Positions 15,401-30,400 of a DNA stretch of 64,000 nucleotides are shown here, one piece after another. The notes beneath the pieces are model-generated. The model made no database searches. It was given only the letters and a program-made list of their open reading frames with translations, and was not told the origin of the DNA. Position 1 is the first letter of the stretch, and the number at the start of each line of letters is the position of its first letter. The position numbers and the translations under genes were made by a program. Source of the DNA: Gordionus sp. m RMFG-2023 (lineage: Eukaryota; Nematomorpha; Gordioida; Chordodea; Parachordodidae); NCBI RefSeq assembly GCF_954871325.1, contig NC_088775.1, positions 59,559,561 through 59,623,560 on the forward strand, read 5' to 3'.

Positions 15401-18400
15401 CACTAGAGAATCGATGAAAGATCGACGTAAACAAAATCTAATATTAATGGCTTATGAGAAAAAAAATAACACAAAATTCAGTTTTTAATCTATTTATGTT
15501 AAAATTTAAAAATAAAAATCGTCTTTTACAAATTTTTAATAATAATAATAAATAATTTCTATGAGTCCCTAACTATTTGTTTATTTAAAAAATATTGGCC
15601 CCCCTGAGTAAACAGTTGCTTCCCTCTCCAGCTGGAAATTCCTTGCTACGGAATTTCGAACAATTTTACATCAAATTTTGGGTTAACTTTGATATTTTAA
15701 AAATTTATAGATATTCATTTAAATTATATTTGATTCAAAATTTTATTAATTGTGTGAAATTTATAGACTAGGTACCACATGCTGGAATATAATTCCTCCT
15801 AAATCAAGTTTTTAAACATTCAATATATACGACATACATTTTTTTACTTTCATTCAAATTTATGAATATTGACGACAAAACTAAAGATGTTAGCCTTTTA
15901 TTAATAAAATGGCAATCAATTTATTAGACTAGCCTGATGACATAAGATTTTTATGATATTTTTTATTTTGTTATCATTTGGTATATATATTTGCTCTTGA
16001 TAATTCATTTAAAAATAATAAAGTTTTTGTGTCAGTGTCAACATAAAATGATTCATAAGATTAGTAACAAAAAATTAATATTTAAATATAACTTTTTTAG
16101 GAAATTACTGGTGGTTTGATATGACCATTTATGATTTAACGGCAGGATAGCATATTTTACGCCCGTATATTAATTATTTTTCTATTATTTGATAAAAATG
16201 TTGGACTGAATATTGACAATTTAGATTCAGCGTCCATGACTGTGAAATTATATTAGAAGAGAAATTAACTACTTTGTCGTAGGTTTCATCGGAGTCCAAA
16301 ATAAAAACGTACTGTAAATCAATCATCATATTACCGCTAAATTATTTTAAAAAATATATAAATGATTGCAATTAATCATCTAAATATAATTAATTACTGA
16401 TTACATCCTTGAAAACGGTAATTACTTATAATTACTAATTCCTTAAAAATCGATGATCTCTAAACATATATACATTTTAGTGGAATGGCTTAATTTAAGA
16501 AATACCAAATTTTCTTTCAATTAGATACCATTCCTGTCTCCATTTATAAAAATATATTATAATTTATTTAAAGGCTTTCGAATTTTTTGCCGAATGGTCA
16601 CTTTGCCCAAACAACGCGGCCTTTCAAAGGGTTAAAATAGGAGTCTCCGATCCTACTTCCATTGGAGACAAACCTAAATGGTATCAAGCGTCTCTCGTAT
16701 CCATTTCTTTTCGATTGCTTAACGGAGAAGGTTACTAATTTTTTTTTGGAATTTGAATTATCTTTCGTAGAATATTTTTTTATATTGTATTTCTCACATA
16801 TATTTAACATTGAAAATTATCAGATCCATCTTCTTTTTGAAACAAGGGAAAATTAAAATCAATAATAATCTTTTAGAAAATATATTAACAAAACGTCCAT
16901 AAATGGTAATTACAAATGGACAGATACGCCCCCCTTTCTTGAGAAATAAACTGGGGTGAAAAATACAATTTACGCATATATACATATAATCCAAGTAAAT
17001 GTCCACATAAATTTGATAAATGATTTAAGAATTGCAAAAATTATTAATTATTTAAATTATCTTTTTCTGTTCCAGGAAGCTCCATATTTTTTTCTTGACC
17101 ATATATAATTGTCATTGTGCTAACAGTTAGTGGGTTATAGCATCATTGGTCAGTCATGATCATTCTATCTTAGGCTTGATATCATCCAGCATTATTGTAG
17201 TTGATTGGCAGGTCATAGCTTGATTGATCCATAACATCATTGGTGAATCATTATCATTCTATCTTAGGCTTGGTGTTATTAATCCAACATCATTGTAGTT
17301 GATTGGACAGAATATTTACAATAAGTAAGTCAATCAAATGTGTTTTTTTTAAATTATATCCTAATGTGTTTTATTCTTTCCTTTTAACATTATCCCAGAA
17401 ACAAAATTTCAGATATTGAACACAAAATTTCGAATCCTAATATTCACATGAGTCTTTTATTATACGATGGACTACTTTCCCCCTTTCCTTGGGTCTAAAA
17501 TAATATCAAATGACCGTCTCCATTCATTTATATAACCTCCAAAATTTTAAAAATAAAGAATATTCTAATATTATCTAATGGCTCCCTCCATTACCGTTTA
17601 TATCTAATATATATAATCTCCATAATCAAAACACGATCGTTTTCTTATCTCTCTATTGTATTTAAAATTTAAGGAGACTGTATAATGTAATGTTAATTTT
17701 TTGCTATCTACGAGAGTCGAACCACAAACCTCCCGTTTCAAAGATGCATTGAATAATTAAATTTAAAATATTAATTATATATATTATATATATTAATTAA
17801 TAGCTGATATTTTTAAAATTTTGCCGTTTATTACCATAACTAGCTGACGGTGTTGAAGGGTAATTATTTAGTTTGTGTGTATGGTACTAAATATATTTTA
17901 TTAATAAATTTTTTAAAAATATTAAAATTTAGGAGAAAAGAGGTAAAATTGTTGCAATACAGTAAGCATTAAGAGTATTAGAAATATCAAAATTTAAATT
18001 TGTGATGGAAATCATATTGGATAAAATTTAAAATAGAGATGCTTGAAGATTTTTGAATTTTAAATATGGGTTAGACATTGGCCTGAAAATTTTTTTTTGC
18101 AGACATAGCTAGGCCTGATCAAAAAACCAAGGCTCATGCAACTTTCATATTCTGATTCAGTTCTTAACTGCCAAAATTATTATGGTCTTTGGCGGGCTTG
18201 AGAAAATTTTCTCAACATGATTATGAGAATGAACCTGCTGGAAATTTTTTTATATTAAATATTAAGCATAATATTTATATGGGTCTCAGGTAAAAGCTAA
18301 TTTAAATATATTTTTACTCAAAAAATAGTATTCACTATTGGTCCTAATGAGTTGATCTTGGTCTGAAGTAGGATTGAGCGAGATTAAAAAGAATAAAAAT

Positions 18401-21400
18401 GAATATGGTTTTTAGAGATTTACCTATCTCCAGGCTTGAGAAAAAAATTTCAAAATTATTACGCGTTGGCCAGGTTTGAGAAAAATTTTTTAAAATTATT
18501 ATGAGTGGGGCTGGGCTTGGAAAATATTTCTATGAATTATATTGGACGGGCTTAGGGAAAATTTTTCAAAATTATTATCAACTTGGACGCTTGGGAATTC
18601 TATTATCAACTATGGATCAGACATTGACCTAAAACAAATTTTTTTTGCAGGCCTGGGGACCTAGCCTGAAGGGGGGAGGGGGTTATAAAGAATAAAAAGA
18701 TATTATTTCTAAATAACAGGTAACAACTATCATAAAAGTAGGGAAAAAAACTAACTAATTGCCCCTCAACCCCGATATATATATAAATCCACATTTACTT
18801 ATATAAAATCAAAATATTTTTATTAATTTACCTTACCGTAATATAAACTTTTAACTTTATTCTTTTTAAAAATTTGAACTATTTATGACCCATTCTTTAT
18901 TTTCAATCCATCTTTATCACATGTTCAACATCTAACTTTACTTATTTTTAATCCTAACTTTCATATATAGGGTTTGCCCATTTTTATTTCATCGCGTTAT
19001 TCTTTATATTTAATGTACATCTATCTAAAATTTAAGATATGTTTATATAAATCTTTTTCAGTAAATATTTGAATACGAAAAATATAATAAAATAAAATAT
19101 CATCTTCGCGAGGTTAAATAAAGTAAGAAATATAAACGTTTTTATAACAAATTATTTAAATAAGGTCTTGTATATATATATAAACAAATCAAAGCGTAAT
19201 TTACAAGTTCCAAATAAATATTTTCATTATAACAATTATTCAATTCTATTATATTCCATATATTACTCCGATAATCCATTTATTCTAATATCTAATTCGA
19301 TCAATTATTCCTAATTATTCATAACTGATTGATGATGATAACAAGTTTGTAAATTGATATTAATAACAACTGAGTACGACAAGTAAACTTACTATACGAA
19401 TTAACGATTGATAAAAACAACCTACGAAAGAATAACAAGCTAACGATTTGGACAAACTTACGTACAAACTCAAAAACGATTTGGCAAACCAATCAATATA
19501 TAAAATCAAATGCGATGTAGACACGTCAACGATAACGAATACGACTTATGCAACAACAATATCAGCTAAACCATTTGGACAATAAGCTCTCGAAGATATC
19601 TTATATCGTACTATGAGGAAATTTCTTAGAAGAGGGAGAATTTTATAATGAAAATATTTATTTGGAACTTGTAAATTACGCTTAAATTTATTCATACATT
19701 TGTAAGAACTTATTTGAATAATTAGTTACAAAAACATTTTTATTTCTTACACTATTTAACCTATCGAAGTTATTCTATTTTATTATATCAAATATTTACT
19801 GAAAAAGTTTTATATAAATATATCTTAAATTTTAGATAGAAGATGTACTTTTATTTTATAATTTTGTAAATAAAATTAAATCATAATAAGTTAAATTCTT
19901 TTCCACCACCATATTGTCAATTCTTCATTTTCTATATTTCACATCCATAATTTTCATTTCATTTTTTTTAACATTAACAAAATGTTTTTCATCATTTTTT
20001 AAAAATCAATACACATTATACCTTTTTTTTCACATTATACTTAAAAAATTATTCATGCTAATTATAATCCCAAAATTTATATATTGAGCAATCTTTTCTC
20101 TCTTGTATTAAGTGAGAGAGGTCTTTTTTTCCTATGATAGATGCCTATTCCACACATGAGTCTTAAGACTTACAAAATAAAACTTAATAACACTGGGTTT
20201 AAAAGTTAAAATCAAAACATATCATACAGAAACCCTTCACCATATCCAAAATGGTCCCCAAAAAACAATTTCCGAAAGTAAACTTTTATCACAGTAATAT
20301 ATAATGGTCCTCCATTTATATCACCAACCTCTAAAATAAAAATAAACTCCTTTGAACCCATGTTTTACTTTTTATCACTTATATAAATTCTATTTATTGT
20401 AAAATAACTTTTCTAAAAAAGAATTTTTTAAAATAAAATCACTCTATTGAATTTTCGTCCTCTTCTTTCTTTTTAAATCAAATTTTCTTTAATTTTTCAT
20501 AATTCAAAATTAACTTTACTTTTATAAATTATAAATTTAATTCTATTAATATTTTTTATTTAAATTAAATTATTACATATACCCAAATTTCTTTTTTTAA
20601 AACATTTTACATTTAAACTTCTTTTTTTGCCTTCCATCTATTCCAATTTTTCTCTACTTTCTTATTTTTAATTTTATACATTTCATACAAATATAATTCT
20701 TTTATCTTTTTATTTTGGCTGTGTATTTCCAATGTATTGTTACATTTTTCTGCAAGTGTCTCATCCTATAGTTTACAACACTGCACCCACCAAACTGTCG
20801 CACATATTTTTACAAAATTTAAAATTATCAGATCATCTTCTTTTTGAAAAGGAAAATTAAATCAATAATAATCTTTTAGAAAATATATTCACAAAAAATC
20901 CTTAAATGTCAATTACAAATCGACAGATACAACAGTACTTTTAAAATATAATTTAAATTAATTAGTATATTTTTTAGTGTCGATTCTAATTGATGTTTTT
21001 TCTATCGTCAATCAATGTCCTCTTTATTACGATTATTACAAAACTATAAAGTGCACATTACATTTAATGGTTTAATTTTGCTCTTTCTCGTGAATCACCA
21101 TTTAATTTGTCATCACTTTTCAAAGTCAAACCTAAATATTTGGAAGAATTTACCTACTCTAACTTTCAATCAGGTTAGATAACTCTTCTTCTGCACTATA
21201 CAACAAATAAGCCTTAGACACCATGTATGTTTTCCACCCATTATTTTACCAAATTTATACACCCCTTAATTTTAATTTTTTTACCAATTCATTCTTATCC
21301 CTACCAGCCAGTACTATTATCAGCAAAATCCACACACCACGGAAATACTAAATTCAGGTATTAAATAATTGTATCAAACACTTGTATAAATAAAAGGACT

Positions 21401-24400
21401 TTAAAGCTAACCCTTGATATAATAAACTTACATAAAATATTACACCAGGGTATTTTCTTTATATTTAAATTATCCTGCTGACTGGCACCTTTGTAAATCC
21501 CTGAAATAGGAAAGAATTCGTACATACATAGTTCAAAAATCTCCTTGTTGATAATATTGAAAAATTAATATGGGATATGGTAATTGACAATTTAATCTCT
21601 TTTTAATTCGTTTTGACAGATGATAACCCTTTATTTTGTGAATTACACAAACAGTGGCATTTTTATACCTATCTCTTGGTATCCAATGACCATCTTTTTA
21701 TTATACCACACTAATTAAATTATTTTACTATTACTACTAGTTGGTTTAACATTTAATTTTTTTAAGATAAACTTGGTAATAACACTATCATGGCGTTAGT
21801 TCTTAATCACGTGTATTTTCGAAAGCCTTTGAGTAAAAATGTCACCGCTCGACATATAGGCAATCATGCCGATGAAGTTATTTGGGTGAATTTGCTAGAA
21901 GGAAGGATCGTTTCCGGTAAGAATCAAAACCAGAATGTCGAAATAGCGAAAGAACTACAATCGAAATCAAGTTATTTCTTCTTAAATAGTGGTCTTCTTG
22001 TATTTATAATTATTTACCTCGTTTTTTAAAATTAATTGGTTTCTTTATAACTAACTAAGTTAAAAAGAGCACTAATTAGCAGAGTTTGAAATTCACCTCA
22101 AAATAAAATGCTTTAAAGATGTTTGTCTGAAGATATTTTTAAGAATGGCCAAACAGGTTCTTTATTTTACCTAAATTCCAAATCTATGTAAATCTTTTTT
22201 TATTTTTGTGTATGAAGAATCTTTGATGATGAAATCACAAATTTAAAAAAAAAGGATTTTGATCTTTAAAAAAAATGTCAATTTTGTGATCTTCAAAAAA
22301 TTTTGGACAAAAAAATCTCTGAAGGTTTTTTTCAAATTCTGCTATTAAAATTATATGTTACAAGGTATACTTCATTGTTCTCTGATAAACATAGTATATT
22401 AATTTATCAGGTGATGGTAAAAGCATTATTGACACTTCCTCCAGCAATAGCGATCATTCCCTAGGCAACACAGGATGTGGGCACAAGAGTAAAGCATTCT
22501 ATTTCGAAACATTTTAAGAGACTGATTGTGTAAAATTTTACCTGAATCGTTGCGCGTTAAAATGAACTAGCCTTAATTTCTAATTTTGGGATATTTTTCT
22601 AAAATGAATATTACATTATTATATTAAACCACCAGAAAATATTAACATTATATTTAATATTTAAAATCAATTATCTCATCTTGAAATGTAAATATCATAA
22701 GACAATTATATTAAAACGTGTATGATGCAGCCATAGAGCGAACCTGAGTTCAGGTTTAGTACGAGTAAAGATTAGTGTATATGACCCTCCTTTGCTCAGG
22801 TCTGCTCTCAAAAATAAAAAATATATTCATATTCAAGTTGGAATATCTTGAATACAAATTCAATTTAAGATAAATATCAATGCCTTCATTGTGATCAGCT
22901 GATTAATTTGGCTGTTTTTAATATATTATAAATTATTGACTCTAATAGATCTGTCTAATTATGTCGATCTTTTTGCTAAAATCAATAAGGAAATATGTAT
23001 GTTGATTGATATCAGCTTTTAAAATTGGATGAATTATTTTTTAAAATCTTAAATCAGATTATGGAGCATTTTGGTGACTGATGAAATCTTCTGAATTCAT
23101 TTATTTTACGTCTTCATATTAAAATTTTTTATTATATATTTATTGCATGCACATATTGTTTATAAATCACTCTATCAATAAAACATTTCAAGTCAGGAGT
23201 AGCCACCCTTGTACCCTCCTTTTTGCGCTGCCATGCTCGCAATGAACAAAAAATTGATATTGCCATCAATGTTATCAACATATTAAAGAAACCAATCCAA
23301 ATGTATAAAATTATTACAATGTGTATTTATTTACGTATGTATTTTCATTGATCTAACGTCGTCTTGAGCGGCCTTCCAAACATTATTTCGGCAGGGGATT
23401 TGCCGGTAGTTGCATTTGGAATATTTCGATGCGTAATAAAACATTCGCTAAATTTAACTGGTCCGGAGTCCCACCTCTCCTTCCAGCAAAACGCGTCTTT
23501 ATCGTATGTATATAACGCTCAGCCAAACCATCCGTTTGGGGCTATAAGAGGCCGATCTAAAATGTTTTAGTTGTTTTTAAAAAGAAACGTTTTGAATTCA
23601 GATCCAGTAAACTGAGTACCGTTATCTGAGACAATGTAGCGAGGTAGCCCAAATCTATCGAAATAATTACGCATATAATTTATTACACTCGCCGAATTAA
23701 TATTTGTTAAAATTGTAACTTCAACCCATTTGGTGAAAGCGTCTACGCAAATTAACCAATACTTTCCAGATACGGGGCTCTCAAATCAATGTGTATTCGT
23801 TCACAAGGTCAGGTAGGAATGTTCCAATTGTATAACGGCACTTCTCTGGCTCCCGATCTTCCCTCCTGACAACTCTTGCATAACGAACTCTTCAACATCA
23901 CGATCAAGATTTGTCTAAAAAACATATAATCTACTTAATGATTTCATCCCTACTACTCCAAGATGTCCTTGATGAATAACATTCAAAACCTCCATCTTTA
24001 GATTATCGGGAATAATAATTCTATCATTATAAAATAATAATCCTTTCGAACGATATATTATCTTTAATTAAAAAAAAATTTTTTAAATCACCGAATAATT
24101 ATTTATATTATTAATATACCAACGATTTTTAATTAATTTAATAATCTCTTTCAGATTGATATCATTGCTCGTTTCACTTACGATTTTACTGCTAATTTTT
24201 AATTCTCTAATTTCATCTTCGAATTTTTTTGTAACTTCAATAGTTTTTTTCTCTACCCCCAAACTGGACAGAGAGTCGGCACATTTGTTTTGATTACCAG
24301 GCCTATGAATTATCTCAGTCGTAATTTAATATCTTTGTCGCCCACCGTATAAACGGTTATTTGTTATTTTATTTAGGTCTCTTTTAACACCTAAGATATA

Positions 24401-27400
24401 TTTTAAAGGTTTATGATCCGTAACCAAAATAAAATGTATTCCATAAATATATTGATGAAACTTCTCGATAGCGAACATGATCGCCGAAGCCTCCCGATCA
24501 ATTATGGCGCAATTCTTTTCAGCCGCCGAAAGGGTTCTCGATGCATAAGCAATCGGTTTCTCCTGGCCAGTAAGAAATCGGTGTGCAATAACAGCTCCAA
24601 AACCATCTTCGGAAGCGTCACAAGAAATGACGACAGGAATATTCGGCTGAATAAGGAATTATTGTATCTTCTTTTGATAGTATTTTTTTAACTCTATTAA
24701 TTAAATATTTCATTTTCTTTAGCTGACCAAAACCAACTAACATTTTTACTCGTTTGTCAGTGTAAAGACTCACAAATATAATGTAAATTTTTTATAAATG
24801 ACTCATGGTAATTCACGATTCCAAGAAACGAACGTAATTCTTTAACATTATACGGTGTTTTACAATTTTTTATGGCATAATATTATCTTCTATAGGGTGA
24901 ATTCCGAATTCGTCAATAACATGACCTAAATAAGTTACTGACTTTCTCTATTTTAATTTTATAGGTCATCGTTGTCAGTCCAGCCTTATCAAATCTTCTT
25001 AATACCTCTTCTAGATTAACTATAAATTATTCTCGCCTGCAATAAATACGTCGTCTAAAATTACACTAACCATAGGAATTCCCTTTAATAGGTTTTGCAT
25101 GCTTTGAAATATTATCGAAGCGTTAGTCAACCCAAAAGGGATTCTTTGGTATCGGTAATAATCGACCTGAGTCGAAATTACTAAAAAGTCCCTACATTCT
25201 GGACTAACTCCGAATTGTAAAAACGCATCTCTTAAATCTATCGTTGAAAATATTTTACCACCCGTGATCCTATTTGTCAGGTCGACGAAAGTTGGTAGTA
25301 AATTGTTATCTATCGCTAAATATTTCTTGATTGTTAAGCAAAAATCTCAGAATATCCCCACGACACCGGATTTTTTTAAGATATTAACCATTGGCGTATC
25401 CCAAGTGATGGAATTGTTGTTGGATCCGCCTTCTCGATGACGCCTTCTACTAAAAGTCTGTCCAACTCATTTTCAACGGTTCGACGCAACGGAAATGGAA
25501 TTCTTCTAGCCGGTAGCGCAATCGACACTATGCTCGGTTGTATCTTGCTGACGGCTTCCTGTAATTTTATTTGTCCTATTTTTTTAAAAAAACTTGCGGA
25601 AATTTTGAAACAATAATATTTAAACTGAATTCATATTTATATTATTAATCCGAACTTCTTCTGGAAGTTTTATATCAAATTCTATAAGAAAAGGCATTCT
25701 AAAAATAAGGGAATTCTCATTTAAAATAGTCTTTACTTCGACCTCTACTAAACATTTACCCATACTTCGATTTTGTTATGATTATATCCCACTAGTTTAT
25801 AAGCAGGCGATAATGATGGTTTGCCTATGCTATTCTAGGTAACCTCATCTATCACATTACACACAGCACCAATATCAAATTCCATAGTAAACTGCAGCCC
25901 ATTTATCTTCGCATCGATTGTAGCTTTATTAGCGAAAAACAGGCGAGGTGTTCGTGATAGAATCATTTGTATGGCGTGCGGTTTGCTTTTCCGCACCGAA
26001 AGCATATTACTTTCCTCTGGTTGAAATTAGGTTTAAAACATGATTTATAATTATTAGGAGTATAATTATTATGGTTGAATTTGTTAGCATTATAATAATT
26101 ATTATTATTGAATTTATTAACGTTATTATAATTATTATTCCTTAAATAAGTATTTTTGGAACCTTGTTTAGGCTTATGCTTATTTATTTTATTAACTTCT
26201 GCCTAGGTTTCCTTCTCCAATGAAGACAACGCGATCACTAAACGCACAGTATCTTCAAAAGTGATATTTCCTTAGGTATATTTTGACCGAAGTTCTTTGT
26301 CCAGCTCAGGCAACCCTACTCCTAAGATAAAAATATCTCTTAGGAGTTTATCAACCGGCGATTTAAAATTACATAAAGAACAAATACTTTTCAATTGATT
26401 GAAAAATTGATAATAGTTTTACCGCATCTTTTTAAAGTAAAAAAATTATTATGATATAGGAAAATACTAGAAATATCCTTAAATCTTATCTCTAGACTAC
26501 TAGTAAAGTTAATAATTATAGCTCTTTAAATTATTTGGGTAGTGGAAATTTTTAATTTTGTTCCTATGTATGCTAATATCAATTTGTTTTTTATTTTGAT
26601 CAACAATATTTTTACTTTGAAAATGAGTTCTATATTATATAGGTAATCCTAAATATTAACTTTTTCTTTGACGAATTCTGGAATATGGAATTGAGTAGAA
26701 GTTGATGTTTCTTCTTTTCTTCAGAAATATCTTCTTCGATTCTTCGTTAGGCATAGTATAATTTTAACCATTTTGTTTAATACGTCTCTTTTTTTTAAAA
26801 AAAAATCGTCACCAAATGAAATGAAGTGATTTATTTATTTATGTTTAAAATATATATCCATATACACTTTTATAAAATCGTTTATCTATTTTATCTATTA
26901 CAATAAATTGTAGCTTAAAACCAAATTAACAAAATACAATTTATATTTATATATATAAATGCAAAATAAATTATTGAAAGAACCTTAATATGAAAAGTCA
27001 CCTTATTTTTTTTTAATTTAAAAATCAATAAATGTTTACCTAAATTCAGAAGATTTCCTCAATGCATGCCATCATTGCATTTGCGTACGCAGCGGCCCCC
27101 CCCCCCCCAAAGCCAAAAAAATGCAGATGCCGGATTATATTTTTCAAAAATTTTATTGTTAATATTAATTTATATTTGTTAATATTTATTCCTATCTCAT
27201 ATATATATATATTTAATTACATTTATTTATAACATTCATCTACTAAGTTATTTTATCAATTAATTTCGATTTCAAGTTTTCCTTGGTGTAATTTACCTAT
27301 TATTTTCAAATTTTAGTGGCGTAATATTTATCTAAATTTCTAGTCAAATAATAATTATCTCTGAAACTCCTTGTACAACAGGGAGAAAGAAATTACAAGC

Positions 27401-30400
27401 TTGTCCAACGAGATCGAGTCTCCACCATCAAGCAGTAAAAGCTATTATGGAGTTAGAAGAGCCGATTATTAATGCTATTACTGAAATATCACAATGGCTT
27501 GAAAGAAATATTTCGTCAGAAGCAAGAAAATTATTGGATTCAATACTTATTCCAAATTTTTTTTCTCATTAGAATGTATTATTTAATTATACAACTATTT
27601 TATGTAATACTTTTCAAAAACATAACATTGACTTGATTAAGAATATGAGAATAGCGGATAGCATTTTATTATAACTCAAGGAAATCTAATGTTGATGAAG
27701 AATTTCATATTTTATATGTTATTGTTGAGTCAAAAGCAGAGCTATACGTGTTTAATATTTGTCCCCCTCGACTTGCAGCAAGCAAGCTAATCGTCAAAAC
27801 ATTAATATAGGATCAGTAGAAGAGTATTATAAACAAATGTCCCCTTTCCCAACCTTTTTCATATGGTGATAGGAAAAAAATATAAATATTTGTTAGATTT
27901 TTATCATGAAGATGTTGAAATATCTTATGATGCCTTATTAGCTGAATAACTATGATTAAAAGATTAACTATGGTTACAGTTCCAAAAAATGCTATGGATG
28001 CTTTGCATTATATCAAACACATTTTAGATTATACTCCCAGTGTATTAAAATGGATATATATATATTAGCAGCTCTTTAGTAAACTAATGAGAGAACATTC
28101 TCTTTTTTAAGAAGAATAACAGAGCCTTGCAGAGGTACCATTTGCAGGACACGGCCTAGATTTTTTTTAAAAATTTTTTCTGGCCCGGGTTTTTTTTTAA
28201 AAAAATTTTCAGGCCCGGCCCGAATTTTTATTAAATAAATTATATTTATTTTTGATTTTTATAGCTAATAATGGCGATTTCAAATATTTGGTTTTAAAAT
28301 ATACAGCTCGGCCCGGATATTTTTTCTAAAAAAAATTTCAGGCCCAACCCGAGTGTTTTTTTTTAAAAAAATTACGGGCCCGGCCTGGGTATATTAAAAG
28401 AAATTAAAATACGGTCCTGCTCGGGGGCCGGGCCTGCAAGTCTGTGAAAAACATACCTATGAAATACAACATCTGAAAGTAGATTGAATGATTTGGATCT
28501 TTTGAATATTCAAAGGCATTTAACGCCAAGCAAGGATAGATAATTAAAAAATTAGCTCAAAAAATACAAAATATAATTATTCCTAAGAAACTTTTTGTGT
28601 ATTAATTTATATTTCCAACATTTAATTTTTTTATACTTTATATATTTTAAAAGCTCAAAAAATTCAAATTTCAATTTTGGGTCATTTAAATGATTCATAT
28701 CGTGAGTTATATTCACTTTATATTTTATAATTCACATTTATTTTTTAGTTTTTCAATGCCGGTTTATATATATAATTTTTTTAATTCACATTAGTTTAAA
28801 ATTGTGTATTAGAAAATTTATTAGTCCTAATAAATTTATGCTTAGTATTTTTAATTAACAATAATATTTCTTAAAAAATTTTATTATCCCTCCCCCCAGA
28901 CCAAATTCCTGCGTACGCTCCTGCATCATTGAAATCATAATTGGTAACTGAATAGACCTTTGTCTATGTCTATAATCAGAGAATTTATAAATATCATATA
29001 GCCAACTTTAAAGGCTCATAATATGCATATTTTCCCAGAGCCTTTAAAAATAACCGAAAAACTATAATAATGCAATAATTAAAGAGAGCTAATTTCGATA
29101 AAAATCGATGCTACCAAAGATTTTGGCAGAACTATTATAGTCATTTATTTACAATATATTAAAAACAACGACCTAATAACACTAAAAACCAGTAAAATGG
29201 CAAAAGGCTGTACAAATGAAAATATTAAGTAAGAGATTCTAGACACCATGCAAAAATACAATTTTAATTTAAAACAATTTACACTAGTACTATTACATCA
29301 GATGAAGGGCTAATTTTTTTATCTTTCTATTATACTTTTCATATCATCCTGATAGGAAAAGTTTTACATGGAAAATACCATAAATGATTTATTTATTATT
29401 TCTGCCTTTAAGATAATACCACCGTTCCTATAGCTTCTAACTCAACTCTTTCCTTATCTTCATCTTCGTACGCTTCCTCTTCATCTTCCTCTTCACCATT
29501 TCCCAATGACTCTTCTTCTACCCCCTCTTTTCACCTTGAAGACTCCAAAGCCCTATTATCGGTTCCCAGCGTGGCTTATGGTCGTCGCACTAAAGACAAG
29601 AACCACGCGACTGATACTTCCGATACTGCATCGATTCCTCCCACTCCCGGCCTCCGTAGAGCCAAGTTAGTTTATTTTAAAAAAAATTCGCCATCTAAAA
29701 TCAAGGAGCATATATAGAATGTAAAAAACAAAGCATATTTATGAAGTTATAATCTATATAAATTTATTAAGCTTTCAGCTGTGTCTAGGTTCGACTTATT
29801 TTTGATACTAATTGCCCTAGGCTTAACAGCTTTTGAACTAGTACATCTTTTTTGGTTTGTTAAAGTATTTAGTGGCATTGTTATTTTTCATATTTTTTTT
29901 TCTCTTACTTTTTAGACTGTTTAGCCATAGATATATAGTCGACTAAATAGCCGGCTGTTTTGTAATAAGTCGAACCAGGACACCCCTAATAACATTTTTA
30001 TGACACATTATATTCGAAACATGCTTAATTTATATCATGGAATTGAACGAGAAGAGATATTCTAAATTTTAGCGTCGTTATGACAACTTAAACGTTTTTT
30101 TTGCCTTGTATTATGAATCCAAATAAACCTTTAACATTTTTTTCTGAAAATTATTTCAATGTGAAAGTAGCGAAGTGCAGTGTATGAAAATTATGAATAA
30201 AATCTGCTGAATATTATATTTATTATCTTAACATTATATTTCTAAGAATCAAAATTGCCAGAAAGAAAAAAATAAAAAACCCCACCCGCGAAAATACAAT
30301 AAGTAGTACTACTAGCCTCAGTAAAAATGGAAATATTACGTCATCTATTATCAATAGATTAGATGATAACCACGTTTTGAATTATAGGGAGATTTGCGGA

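Larger units (their letters stand above)
16786..20934 (-). mobile_element. LTR-bearing fossil element, copy B
   Basis: Direct terminal repeats of about 130 bp: 16786-16927 and 20800-20934 share AAATTATCAGATC, ATCAATAATAATCTTTTAG and the end GACAGATAC. On the - strand the repeat starts TGTTGTATCTGTCGAT after a purine tract, as in copy A, and the interiors match (for instance ATGGCTCCCTCCATTA at 17578 and 9419). Non-coding interior. About 4 kb because a foldback element (19015-19848) and perhaps another insert (17640-18780) lie within. Old; the two terminal repeats clearly differ. It begins about 55 bp after MADD exon 5. Confidence 0.6.

Noticed and set aside
16598-16810. Opposite-strand frame over exon 5
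   Set aside because: Shadow of the MADD exon.
24413-24691. 92-codon + strand frame
   Set aside because: Lies antisense to the RNase H region of the Ty3/gypsy fossil; no independent support.
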